Assembly: GCA_934254725.1 (NCBI GenBank)
Contig: CAKQLR010000024.1
Span: forward strand, 1-27,037
Direction: 5' to 3'
Source: an uncultured Clostridia bacterium
GTDB lineage: Bacteria; Bacillota; Clostridia; Christensenellales; Borkfalkiaceae
Length of the DNA: 27,037 bases
This document shows, one piece after another, positions 14,253 through 22,530 of this stretch; within the stretch, counting starts at the first letter, position 1, and each line of letters opens with the position of its first letter. The position numbers and the translations under genes were made by a program. The notes below the pieces were generated by a model that searched no databases, was not told where the DNA came from, and saw only the letters and a program-made list of their open reading frames with translations.

Positions 14253-16037
14253 GTGAAGGAATCGAAGATAAAAAAAATAAAGCTCATGTATTGGCTGCCG
14301 GCGCTCGTTCTGGCTGTAGGCATAGCGATCTTAAGCCCCGTAGCAAAGCTTATAAATACCGAACATTATAACAATATACACCAGAGAACGAAATTAAACG
14401 CCGTAACTTATTCTCAGCAAATGATAATGCGGCTAAAAGAAGTCTCCGCAATAACTGCGGCAATGGAGCAAATAGTCATCAACGATAACGGCGAAGTCAA
14501 AAATTTTGAAGTCGTTGCGAAGAACCTTATAACCGACGATATTCAGTGCGTTCAACTGGCGCCGAACGGCGTGGTGAACAGAATTTACCCGTTAGAGAAC
14601 AACGAAGCGGGAATGATAGATCTTCTGAACGACCCCGAACGAGGAGAAATTACGAGATACAGCAGAGATCATAACGAAATTGTTATGCAGGGTCCGTTCG
14701 AGCTTAAACAAGGCGGCTTCGGCATAGCCGTGAGAAACCCCGTTTATCTTTCGGAAGAAACCACCTCGATGCAACCGGAAAACTTCTGGGGTTTTACTAT
14801 AGCGATAATTAAAGTCCCGAAAATCTTCGAAGATTCCGTAAGTGCATTATCCTATTTCGGCTATGACTACATTCTAACAGCAAAGTCAGAAATAACGCAG
14901 GACAACGAAGAGTTAATCCTGTCAACAAAGCCTGAACTCGACTCGCCGGAAACTTACTCCTTTGTTTTCGGGTGCACTAAATGGACGCTTGAAGTTACAC
15001 CCGCAGGCGGCTGGAACGAAAACAATAACACCGTTATCGTCATTATTACCGGCGTTATACTGATATTGCTTATTTCTTTTACCATCCTGCTTATTTTGAT
15101 TATACAGCAGAACAACTTCAAAAACAAAACCCTCGCAACGATGGACCCGCTTACGGGGCTTCTGAACAGGGCGGGCGAAAGACGCGCCATAATGACTTAT
15201 TTTAAAAAACACCCCGACGAAACGTGCGTAGGCGCGGTACTCGACATAGATAACTTTAAAGTAATCAACGATTTATACGGGCACGCCGTGGGCGACGCCG
15301 CGCTTAAACATCTGGCGAAAGCCCTTGAAAACACATTCCCTTCCGACACCATAATAGCCCGCGTCGGAGGCGACGAATTTAACTTTATTCTGAAAAATAC
15401 GACCATTGATTCCGCTGCCGAAAAAATTAAAGACTTCGCTTCGACGGAGCGTTTGTTCCGTCACAACGGTACGGACTATACGTTCACAATTTCTATCGGC
15501 TACTCGGAATACCCTACACAGGCGAAGAATATTTCCGAACTGTCGGTTTGCAGCGACGTCGCTTTGTACGAGGCAAAACTTCGCGGCAGAAATTGTTGCG
15601 TGGCTTATGACGAAAGGTTCCTTAAACGGCGCCGTTTCGAACTCGGCTTTGCGTTAAAAGATATTTCCGAAAATTTGCCGAGCGCGTTCCTGATCTACCG
15701 CGCCGACGTAAAAGACGACACCATGCTGTTCGCCAATAACGAAATGATAAAACTTGCCGGATGCCGAGATTTAGAGGATTTTATGATTTTTTGCGGCAGA
15801 AAGTTTTCAAATCTGATCCACCCCGACGAACGCAAAACAGTAGAAAGCAGTATATGGCGACAGATAAATACCAAAAGCGACGGGGCGAACGATTACGTAA
15901 AATTCCGCCTTGCCACAAAAAGCGGCGAATACAAACAAGTTTTCGACCACGGCAGAATTGTGGACAGCGTTAACTACGGCAGAGTGTTCTACGTTTTAAT
16001 TATGGATTCGAAATTTATAGAGTCCCATTTCGAATAA
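14253..16037 (+). CDS. Membrane CHASE-GGDEF-PAS diguanylate cyclase
   Basis: This predicted enzyme makes cyclic di-GMP from two GTP in response to an extracellular signal. Order: membrane helix 13-33; extracellular CHASE sensor about 50-245 (CVQLAPNGVVNRIYPLE and QGPFELKQGGFGIAVRNPVY are hallmark CHASE sequences); membrane helix about 259-285; GGDEF domain 293-453 with DPLTGLLNRAG, metal-binding Asp in AVLDIDNFKVIND, and an intact signature GGDEF at 372-376; then a PAS-like domain about 465-590 (FALKDISENLPSAFLIYRAD; FSNLIHPDER). The RxxD inhibitory site normally found just before GGDEF is absent (FPSD instead), so product inhibition through it is not expected. Translation starts at GTG 14253 after GAGGTG. 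It is transcribed alone and faces the glycan operon. C-terminal placement of PAS is less common than N-terminal. Confidence 0.92.
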   Translation: MKESKIKKIKLMYWLPALVLAVGIAILSPVAKLINTEHYNNIHQRTKLNAVTYSQQMIMRLKEVSAITAAMEQIVINDNGEVKNFEVVAKNLITDDIQCVQLAPNGVVNRIYPLENNEAGMIDLLNDPERGEITRYSRDHNEIVMQGPFELKQGGFGIAVRNPVYLSEETTSMQPENFWGFTIAIIKVPKIFEDSVSALSYFGYDYILTAKSEITQDNEELILSTKPELDSPETYSFVFGCTKWTLEVTPAGGWNENNNTVIVIITGVILILLISFTILLILIIQQNNFKNKTLATMDPLTGLLNRAGERRAIMTYFKKHPDETCVGAVLDIDNFKVINDLYGHAVGDAALKHLAKALENTFPSDTIIARVGGDEFNFILKNTTIDSAAEKIKDFASTERLFRHNGTDYTFTISIGYSEYPTQAKNISELSVCSDVALYEAKLRGRNCCVAYDERFLKRRRFELGFALKDISENLPSAFLIYRADVKDDTMLFANNEMIKLAGCRDLEDFMIFCGRKFSNLIHPDERKTVESSIWRQINTKSDGANDYVKFRLATKSGEYKQVFDHGRIVDSVNYGRVFYVLIMDSKFIESHFE

Positions 16038-16058
16038 CTCTCATTTAAACAGATTGCG

Positions 16059-16107
16059 AAAAAACAAAAGTTCCTTTGCATTGCAAATGCTTTGCAAAGG
16101 GACTTTT
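16059..16107 (-). terminator. Terminator of the glycan operon, between convergent genes
   Basis: A 15-bp stem, 16066-16080 with 16093-16107 (one G-U pair), has a 12-base loop. On the minus strand it is followed by TTTTGTTTTTT, a strong U-tract that closes the GH28 operon. On the plus strand it is followed by TTTTCATTT, so it can also end the diguanylate cyclase transcript. Confidence 0.85.
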
Positions 16108-16110
16108 CAT

Positions 16111-17940
16111 TTACTCTTCATAGCAAAAAATACTGCCTTCTATTCCCGGCGGGACGGGATACTCACCGACGGGTCCCCTGTGCCCAACGCCGATACCGTT
16201 TAAGAATTCTATACAAACCGACGAATCTTTTTCAACCTCCGCCGGAACGCAAAGCGAAACTGACAACCTGTAATAATCGTTAAGCCTGTGTTCGTACACC
16301 GTTTTACCGTCTGCCGTTATTACGCAATCGCCGTTTGTTTTCGGAATACGGATATAGTATTTACCTTTCTTTAATTTGAAAGAATAAACATTTTCGGATG
16401 TCTTTGCCTCTTTTGCTTCAATGCAAAAGCACAACTTCTTTTCCTCACAAATATCCAGATAATGTGCGAAAAAGGCGGCTTCTTCTCTGTATTGCTTTGC
16501 TGCGGCACGCATTTCTTCTATTCGGGAAACCTCCGCAGGCGCGAGATTTTCAATCTTTTCCGTGCACCCGAACACAGTCAACTTACTATCGTTTTCTTTT
16601 AATAAAATATTGTTTCCGTTAGAATAAACAAATGAAATAACACCGTTTACATCATCGGCAAATACAGACGGGCGTGTATCCTCTGCCGTTAGTGATATGC
16701 CTACGTTTGAAATATAAAGCCCGTCTATATGTCTTAAGAAAAACGCGCAGGCAGGCAATGCACCGTCAAAATGGCTCGCCTCGGGATATTGTTCAAACAC
16801 GTCCGCAAATTCCAAAGCCGCATAATTCGGTCTTTCTTTAAATTCTTCGCGCAGGACAATCGTTATATCTGAAATTCTTACGTTTTCTATTTTATTCAAA
16901 TACGTTCCGGATACCACCGACCCCGCCACAAAGTATTTATCCCTTTCGGCACCGAAGTGTTTATAATCGTTCTCCGGCATAACTATATTCATACCGGAAA
17001 TCGAAATATTGCGAATTTTCCCGTGTGCGGGAATGGCGCTTCCGTCGGCATAACTCATTTTAAAATTGTTAAGCGTAATAAAAAACGGCCGCACGACGTC
17101 TTTCATCGTGCAATTAGAAACAGATATATTCTCGTAAATACCCGGGCCGCATTCCTGAATTTTTATGCCGTCGTAACATTTGTCGAATACGCAATTTGAA
17201 ATCGTTATATTGTTCATATCGCATGAAGATTCGACCCCTAATCTTATTCCCGACCACCTGCTCGAAATAACGCAGTTCGTTACGACAAGGTTTTTAACAG
17301 GAGATCCGGCGCAGGCTTTCGGAGAAATCGCGTCGTCACCGGTTTTTAAAAAACAATCGGAAACGATCAGATCTTCCCCGCCGTCAAAATCAATTCCGTC
17401 GCCGTTGACGCTGTTCAAAGTGTCTATCGTTACGCCGGAAACCCTTACGCGAGTACTGTTCTGCGAAAAAATCGCATACATACCGCTGTTTTTTAAACTT
17501 ACTCCGCTTATTTTAACATTATTGCATTCATACAGGTTAATAAGGAACGGCCTCGTCTTATAAGGGTCGTCGCCGTTCGGAAAAAACTTTCCGTACTCCC
17601 CTCTGCCGTCGATTATTCCGTTGCCCGTAATGCCGATACTTTCACACTTTTCGGCAACGATAAGGGAATAATACCACTCCATTTCCACATTGCCCGCATC
17701 GTTTGCAAAACGCGACCTGAGCGTGCTGTGTCCGTAATCTTTTATCTTTGCCGAACCGTAAAGAACGGCTCCGTCCTCAAGATATAATTCGACAAAAGAT
17801 TTTAAATAAATAGTGCCGATCTCATACTTACCGGCGGAAATCACAACTACTCCGCCACCGTTTTCGTGCACCTTATCTATGGCTTGTTGAATGTCTTTCG
17901 TTGCTTGTTTTTTACTGTTTTTTGTCAATACTACTTTCAT
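16111..17940 (-). CDS. GH28-family glycosidase (polygalacturonase-like)
   Basis: The family acts on polygalacturonate, rhamnogalacturonan or xylogalacturonan. The parallel beta-helix region (about 15-400) has the Asx/Val-rich rungs expected (NVKISGVSLKNSGMYAIF; NITISNCVFDKCYDGIKIQE). The first two catalytic motifs are kept: NGD at 179-181 and GDD at 201-203, giving three aspartates. The GHG motif is replaced by RWSG (228-231), and the RIK motif reads GIK (258-260), so it belongs to a divergent GH28 branch whose specificity is uncertain. About 190 extra C-terminal residues look like a beta-sandwich. No signal peptide is present, so a cytoplasmic enzyme is expected. The gene starts inside the end of the GH38 gene (29-base overlap) and is the last of the operon. 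Confidence 0.87.
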   Translation of the reverse strand: MKVVLTKNSKKQATKDIQQAIDKVHENGGGVVVISAGKYEIGTIYLKSFVELYLEDGAVLYGSAKIKDYGHSTLRSRFANDAGNVEMEWYYSLIVAEKCESIGITGNGIIDGRGEYGKFFPNGDDPYKTRPFLINLYECNNVKISGVSLKNSGMYAIFSQNSTRVRVSGVTIDTLNSVNGDGIDFDGGEDLIVSDCFLKTGDDAISPKACAGSPVKNLVVTNCVISSRWSGIRLGVESSCDMNNITISNCVFDKCYDGIKIQECGPGIYENISVSNCTMKDVVRPFFITLNNFKMSYADGSAIPAHGKIRNISISGMNIVMPENDYKHFGAERDKYFVAGSVVSGTYLNKIENVRISDITIVLREEFKERPNYAALEFADVFEQYPEASHFDGALPACAFFLRHIDGLYISNVGISLTAEDTRPSVFADDVNGVISFVYSNGNNILLKENDSKLTVFGCTEKIENLAPAEVSRIEEMRAAAKQYREEAAFFAHYLDICEEKKLCFCIEAKEAKTSENVYSFKLKKGKYYIRIPKTNGDCVITADGKTVYEHRLNDYYRLSVSLCVPAEVEKDSSVCIEFLNGIGVGHRGPVGEYPVPPGIEGSIFCYEE

Positions 17941-20263
17941 TTTCTATATCGAAAATTATCTCTTTATATTCGAATGCGCTTAGATTTAGGGCATATTTTG
18001 TATTTTTTATAAATACGTTTGCGGTTGTGTCCGTTCTATGCCCGTTAAAAAGTCTCACCCTTACCGTGTTGTTTTCTACAGAGCAGAACGTGACGGTCAC
18101 AAGCGGATTATCAACATAAAATTCTCTTCTATTTAAACCTCCCTGTCCGCCGGGGAAACAAGCCACGGCGTACGGGCGAATATTGAATTTCATAGCTTCG
18201 GCAGGTAATATTTTTTCAATTTTTTGCTTGCTGCCTTTTAATATTCTGAAAGAAAAAGAACGTTTGCCCTCGTCTATCCGGCGAACATATCTGTCGGTCG
18301 GGACGAGCGGTCTGTCGTTTATCGGATGAGCCGAATACGCAGCCGTTCTGAGAAGCGAAATATCGGCGTACCCGTCATCCACGCTGACGCCGCACGCACT
18401 CTTAGTCAAAACGGCAACAGCTTCAGTCTCTCCGTACCTGACCAGATACCTTTGAACGGGTATTTCGTTCTTCCCGGAACCGAAAACTTCCTCGCCGAAC
18501 ATCGTTTCTACGCGGGTTTCTCCCACAACGTCAAACGGCACTCTTATTTTTATCAAACGGTCTTTTTCTAAGGTTATCGCGTCGATATCTACATCGACGC
18601 AGTCCTCGGATTTATACAATTTATACCTGGCGATTATGTAATCCGTGCCGGATTTTAACAGCTGTTCTACTTCCGTAAATACTTCTCCGTCCTCTGTAAT
18701 TCTCTGCGAAGCAACAGGTTTGTCGCTGCCGAAGAATTCGCCCGTCTCCCGCTCGCTTGCGAGGACGTAATCGCTTTCGAATTCACCGAGTTCGGTCAGG
18801 CTGTTTAAATCCATAGCCCATGGATCGGCATTCGTTTTCTTCTTGAAAAATTTAAACCCGCCCAGCTGTGCGAAATCGTCCGTCGAGCAGCTTACGGCTT
18901 CTTTCTTTTCTACCGGCATAACGCGCTCTTTAAGCGAAAACCTGTTTATCGAAAAAGGCCTTAAAACGCACGAAAACACCACTCTTTTCATCCAATCGAG
19001 GTTCAGATTGGACGAAGCCTTCACCAACTGACAAGGCAGGGAATTTCCGTCGGAATCTTTAACCTCGAAAACCGTTTGAGTGTCGTCCGACCAGTTCTGG
19101 AATTCAAGACAGACATCAACGGTGACCGTCTCTTTTACTTCCGTCGGGAACGGGTTAAACACGCAAACGGGATATTCCCCTTTTTCTGCCTTTTTTTCGT
19201 TTGCGGTGAGCAAAAAGAAATACTTTTCTTTTAACTTTCGCGCTTCTGCAATCCCGCCGGATATTTCGTTTAAAGCGTAATCTTCAACTTCGGGAATTGC
19301 AGAGCCGGGCAGAATATCGTGGAACGACGTGGTCATAATTACTTTTTCGATATTTTTGAATTTGTCATCGTCGTTCACAGCCCCGCCGCCGAGAAAATAA
19401 GCAAGCTTCATTGCTCCGGCAAGAAACAAAGCGTTTTCAAGTTCCCTGAATTTCTGCTTTACCGTCACCTGTGAAGTATAACACCCAGGCATACAGTGCA
19501 GCAAGCCGCCTTTCTTTTCGCTTTCAAAAGATATATTATCAAACGCTTCTTCGGGAAAAGAATGAATTATTACATCAGTCACAGCTTGCAACACTTTAAT
19601 ATCGGATAAATCCACTTCGCTCGCCCCGCCGCCGTGGTTGCCTACGCCCCACAGCAAAATATCGTTTTTTAAAGTCGTTGAGGAGGACAGTTTTTCCAGA
19701 ATTTTTTCTTTCGCCTTTCCGTAACCGCTGTTGTAATGCTCGTTTGCGCGAACGGTTTTTATACTGCTTCCGTCTACGCCGACCCACACGAAACAATCGG
19801 GGGAAGGCATCTCCTCTTTATGCGGTCTGCAACATAAATACCCCCTATATCCGTGCTTAACGAGTATTTGCGGCAATCCGCCCGAATGACCGAAGCTATC
19901 CACGTTATACGCTATTTCGGGTTTTACACCGAACTTTTCCTTAAAATATTTTCTGCCGTACTCTATCTGAAGAATAATGCTGTCGCCCGACGGAATAAGG
20001 CAATCGGGTTGCAAATACCACCCGCCGACAATCTTCCATTTTCCCGATTTCACAAGCCTCTTTATTTCGGCAAACAATTCGGGATCGTATGCCTCTACCC
20101 ACTCATAAGCAAGCGCTTCGTTATGACAAAAAATATAATCGTATTTATCTGCAAGTTTTGCGGCAGAACGGAATGTGGAAAGCGTTGCGCTTATACCGGA
20201 TTCGTTTGTCCAAAGCCAGACGGGATCTATATGCGCGTTACAAATCAAGTACAAATTTTTCAT
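17912..20263 (-). CDS. GH38 alpha-mannosidase
   Basis: A zinc-dependent retaining exo-alpha-mannosidase of 783 residues without signal peptide. The N-terminal barrel begins with the family motif CNAHIDPVWLW (His11 and Asp13 as zinc ligands). The nucleophile motif is YNVDSFGHSGGLPQIL with Asp122. The late zinc ligand is in TTSFHDILPGSAIPEVEDYAL (His315, motif read in pieces). The remainder is a helical bundle and beta-sandwich tail with the usual weak conservation. The start has an AAGGAA site, and the ATG overlaps the stop of the GH95 gene as ATGA, indicating coupled translation. Substrates could be alpha-mannosides from N-glycans, mannoproteins or plant glycans; the exact linkage cannot be told. 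Confidence 0.95.
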   Translation of the reverse strand: MKNLYLICNAHIDPVWLWTNESGISATLSTFRSAAKLADKYDYIFCHNEALAYEWVEAYDPELFAEIKRLVKSGKWKIVGGWYLQPDCLIPSGDSIILQIEYGRKYFKEKFGVKPEIAYNVDSFGHSGGLPQILVKHGYRGYLCCRPHKEEMPSPDCFVWVGVDGSSIKTVRANEHYNSGYGKAKEKILEKLSSSTTLKNDILLWGVGNHGGGASEVDLSDIKVLQAVTDVIIHSFPEEAFDNISFESEKKGGLLHCMPGCYTSQVTVKQKFRELENALFLAGAMKLAYFLGGGAVNDDDKFKNIEKVIMTTSFHDILPGSAIPEVEDYALNEISGGIAEARKLKEKYFFLLTANEKKAEKGEYPVCVFNPFPTEVKETVTVDVCLEFQNWSDDTQTVFEVKDSDGNSLPCQLVKASSNLNLDWMKRVVFSCVLRPFSINRFSLKERVMPVEKKEAVSCSTDDFAQLGGFKFFKKKTNADPWAMDLNSLTELGEFESDYVLASERETGEFFGSDKPVASQRITEDGEVFTEVEQLLKSGTDYIIARYKLYKSEDCVDVDIDAITLEKDRLIKIRVPFDVVGETRVETMFGEEVFGSGKNEIPVQRYLVRYGETEAVAVLTKSACGVSVDDGYADISLLRTAAYSAHPINDRPLVPTDRYVRRIDEGKRSFSFRILKGSKQKIEKILPAEAMKFNIRPYAVACFPGGQGGLNRREFYVDNPLVTVTFCSVENNTVRVRLFNGHRTDTTANVFIKNTKYALNLSAFEYKEIIFDIENESSIDKKQ

Positions 20264-22530
20264 GGTTTATTCCTTCGTGATATAGTAGATTTATATTTTT
20301 CCGGTATTCTGAAAACTATTTCGTTTTGCGAGTAATACGTAACAAAAAGCTCGGCGGTTTCCTGATCCCATTCGACGTCAGCTTTCCCTCCCGAAATTTT
20401 CATTCCGGTAATCTTTCCGCGTTTCCACCTTTCGGGTAAAGCCCTTAAAAGAGCTATTTTCCCGTCGCCGTCTACACTTACAAGCATCTCCTGCACCGCG
20501 GCGGTAAAACCACAGTTCTCGTCTATCTGATGGGGCGCATGTCTGCACCATTCGCCGTCCAGCGTAACGCCGGAATTTTCGGTATTATTATGGTACCCGA
20601 ACAGATTTACGCCCGTTACGTGCCTCGCCGCAAGCCTTAATAAATCGTAGGCATTTTCGCCGTCGTTCAATTTTGCATATGCGTTAGCCATATGCACGAT
20701 GGACCAGCCGCTTTGATCTTTTAATCCGTACTCCCGCCGCTTTTGAAGCGCCTTACCCGCTGCCTCGAAGAATTTTCCTTCATAAATCTCTCTTGCCGGG
20801 AAAACAGGATACAGGTGCGATATATGCCTGTGTTCGTAATTATCAGAAAACCTTTCGTCCGTCCATTCGGCAAGTGCTCCGTCCTCGTTTATCCGATACT
20901 CGGGAAGCAGCGATAAAATCCTTCTGCACCTTGCAATGACTTCAACGTATTCTTCCTCACCGTTTGCCGCCGAAATTATATTAGAGGCAAGCTCTTTTAT
21001 AATTGCAACGTCAAAAGTCGAATTTCTCGCAATATCGTATTTATGCCCGTCCTCCGCAATCGCTTTATTCTCGGGCGAGTTGGAAATACAATCGAACACA
21101 CCGTCCGTAATGCAATAATCTTCATAAAAATCTAAACAGCCGACCATGAACGGAAGGGCTTTTTCTTTAAGAAATTTGTCGTCCCCGGTAAAAAACCAAT
21201 AATCGTACATCATCTGGCATACCCAACCGCCTCCGCCTATAAAAAACAGCGCGTGCGGCTGCGTATCTTTAATCAATCCGCAGTCTTTCTCTATATAGAG
21301 CGGCAAAAGATACCCTTTCTTTCCGAAAAGCTTTGTAGCGTTTTCCTTATAATCGGCAGTCTGCGACAGAATAAGTGAGAAAAACGACTGCAGATACTCC
21401 GGCAAATCCCCTTGGTACGCTTGCCTTAATATCAGCTGCATATTTTCGTTCAGGAAGAAAACGCCCCTCCACGGCGGAAAATAATCCCCATTCCACTTCC
21501 CCGTAAGAGTGGGCGGCAAACAGTTTTTTCCGGAAGAAATTACAAGCAAATATCTTCCGAAGAAAAACAGTTTTTCTATGAGTTCGTCGCTCACATTCCC
21601 ACACTTTGCCATAAGCAGCAATTCCTCATTGCTTCTATGCGTTTGCGTAAACAGCGAAAAATCTACTCTGTTCATTACAGCCGAAAAGGAAGCGATGTGT
21701 TCTGAAAGCAACTTGTCGAAGTCGCCGTCACACATGCAGGTTAAAATCTTGGCTTCTTTTTCGTTTTCGCCGTCGTATAACGCCACGAGAATCAGCACTT
21801 CGTTTACGCCTGAAAAATCGGGTGTCCCGCCGACAACATGTGCTACCGCCCCGAATTTCTTCACCTTTTCCTTATAACCAAGACTTAATACCGTTTCTTT
21901 GCTTCTCTTACCATCGCCGCGCTCACCGGAAAAAAACACGAATTCGCCCTCTTTCCTCACCCTGCCGGAAATACCGTGTTTAAACGGCTCCCCGAATATA
22001 CCGCAGGCATTTTCTTCGTTAAAAAGCGATAAATCGATTTTTCCCGTTATCTTCCTCTCGGAGGACAGTTTATAAACAATTAAGCCGTTTGCATTTGAAG
22101 CGAAACAGCTTTTTTCAAAACGAACTCCGTTTTCCGTCCAGCTGACCGTACATACGCCGGAGGACATATCGAGCACTCTTTTATAATCGAACGGCTCGCC
22201 CTCCGTTTTTAAGTATACGTTCAGCGAGATTCCCGGCTGGTATAACGCGGCAGACCCGAACCATCTCGTTTCTATTATCTTTTCCGAGTATAGATTCTGC
22301 GCTTTTTTATATTCGCCCGAAGCGAACAATCTTTTAACTTCGGGCAACAAACAGGAAATATCCTCGAGGGGTTTCGTTTCCTGTTTATACCACCACTCTT
22401 CGTTATTGAGCAATATTTTATCGTGCGATATACCGCCGAAAACCAAAGCCGCATTCGTTCCGTTACCTACGGGCGTCGCGTCCTGCCAGTCTTTGGCTTC
22501 GGTCACGTTATAAATCGAATGTCTTTTCAT
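20260..22530 (-). CDS. GH95 alpha-L-fucosidase/alpha-L-galactosidase
   Basis: An inverting glycosidase of 756 residues. The N-terminal domain starts with DWQDATPVGNGTNAALVFGG and ILLNNEEWWYK, typical of GH95. In the alpha/alpha barrel the catalytic positions of Bifidobacterium AfcA appear to be kept. LNENMQL has N361 and N363 (equivalent to N421/N423). SNSPEN has E487 (E566). HQIDENCGFTAAVQEML has D670 (D766). HRHISHLYPVFPA is another family mark. No signal peptide is present, so it should act in the cytoplasm on imported oligosaccharides. GH95 members release alpha-1,2-fucose or alpha-L-galactose; these cannot be separated from sequence alone. It overlaps both neighbours by 4 bases (ATGA). 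Confidence 0.94.
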   Translation of the reverse strand: MKRHSIYNVTEAKDWQDATPVGNGTNAALVFGGISHDKILLNNEEWWYKQETKPLEDISCLLPEVKRLFASGEYKKAQNLYSEKIIETRWFGSAALYQPGISLNVYLKTEGEPFDYKRVLDMSSGVCTVSWTENGVRFEKSCFASNANGLIVYKLSSERKITGKIDLSLFNEENACGIFGEPFKHGISGRVRKEGEFVFFSGERGDGKRSKETVLSLGYKEKVKKFGAVAHVVGGTPDFSGVNEVLILVALYDGENEKEAKILTCMCDGDFDKLLSEHIASFSAVMNRVDFSLFTQTHRSNEELLLMAKCGNVSDELIEKLFFFGRYLLVISSGKNCLPPTLTGKWNGDYFPPWRGVFFLNENMQLILRQAYQGDLPEYLQSFFSLILSQTADYKENATKLFGKKGYLLPLYIEKDCGLIKDTQPHALFFIGGGGWVCQMMYDYWFFTGDDKFLKEKALPFMVGCLDFYEDYCITDGVFDCISNSPENKAIAEDGHKYDIARNSTFDVAIIKELASNIISAANGEEEYVEVIARCRRILSLLPEYRINEDGALAEWTDERFSDNYEHRHISHLYPVFPAREIYEGKFFEAAGKALQKRREYGLKDQSGWSIVHMANAYAKLNDGENAYDLLRLAARHVTGVNLFGYHNNTENSGVTLDGEWCRHAPHQIDENCGFTAAVQEMLVSVDGDGKIALLRALPERWKRGKITGMKISGGKADVEWDQETAELFVTYYSQNEIVFRIPEKYKSTISRRNKP

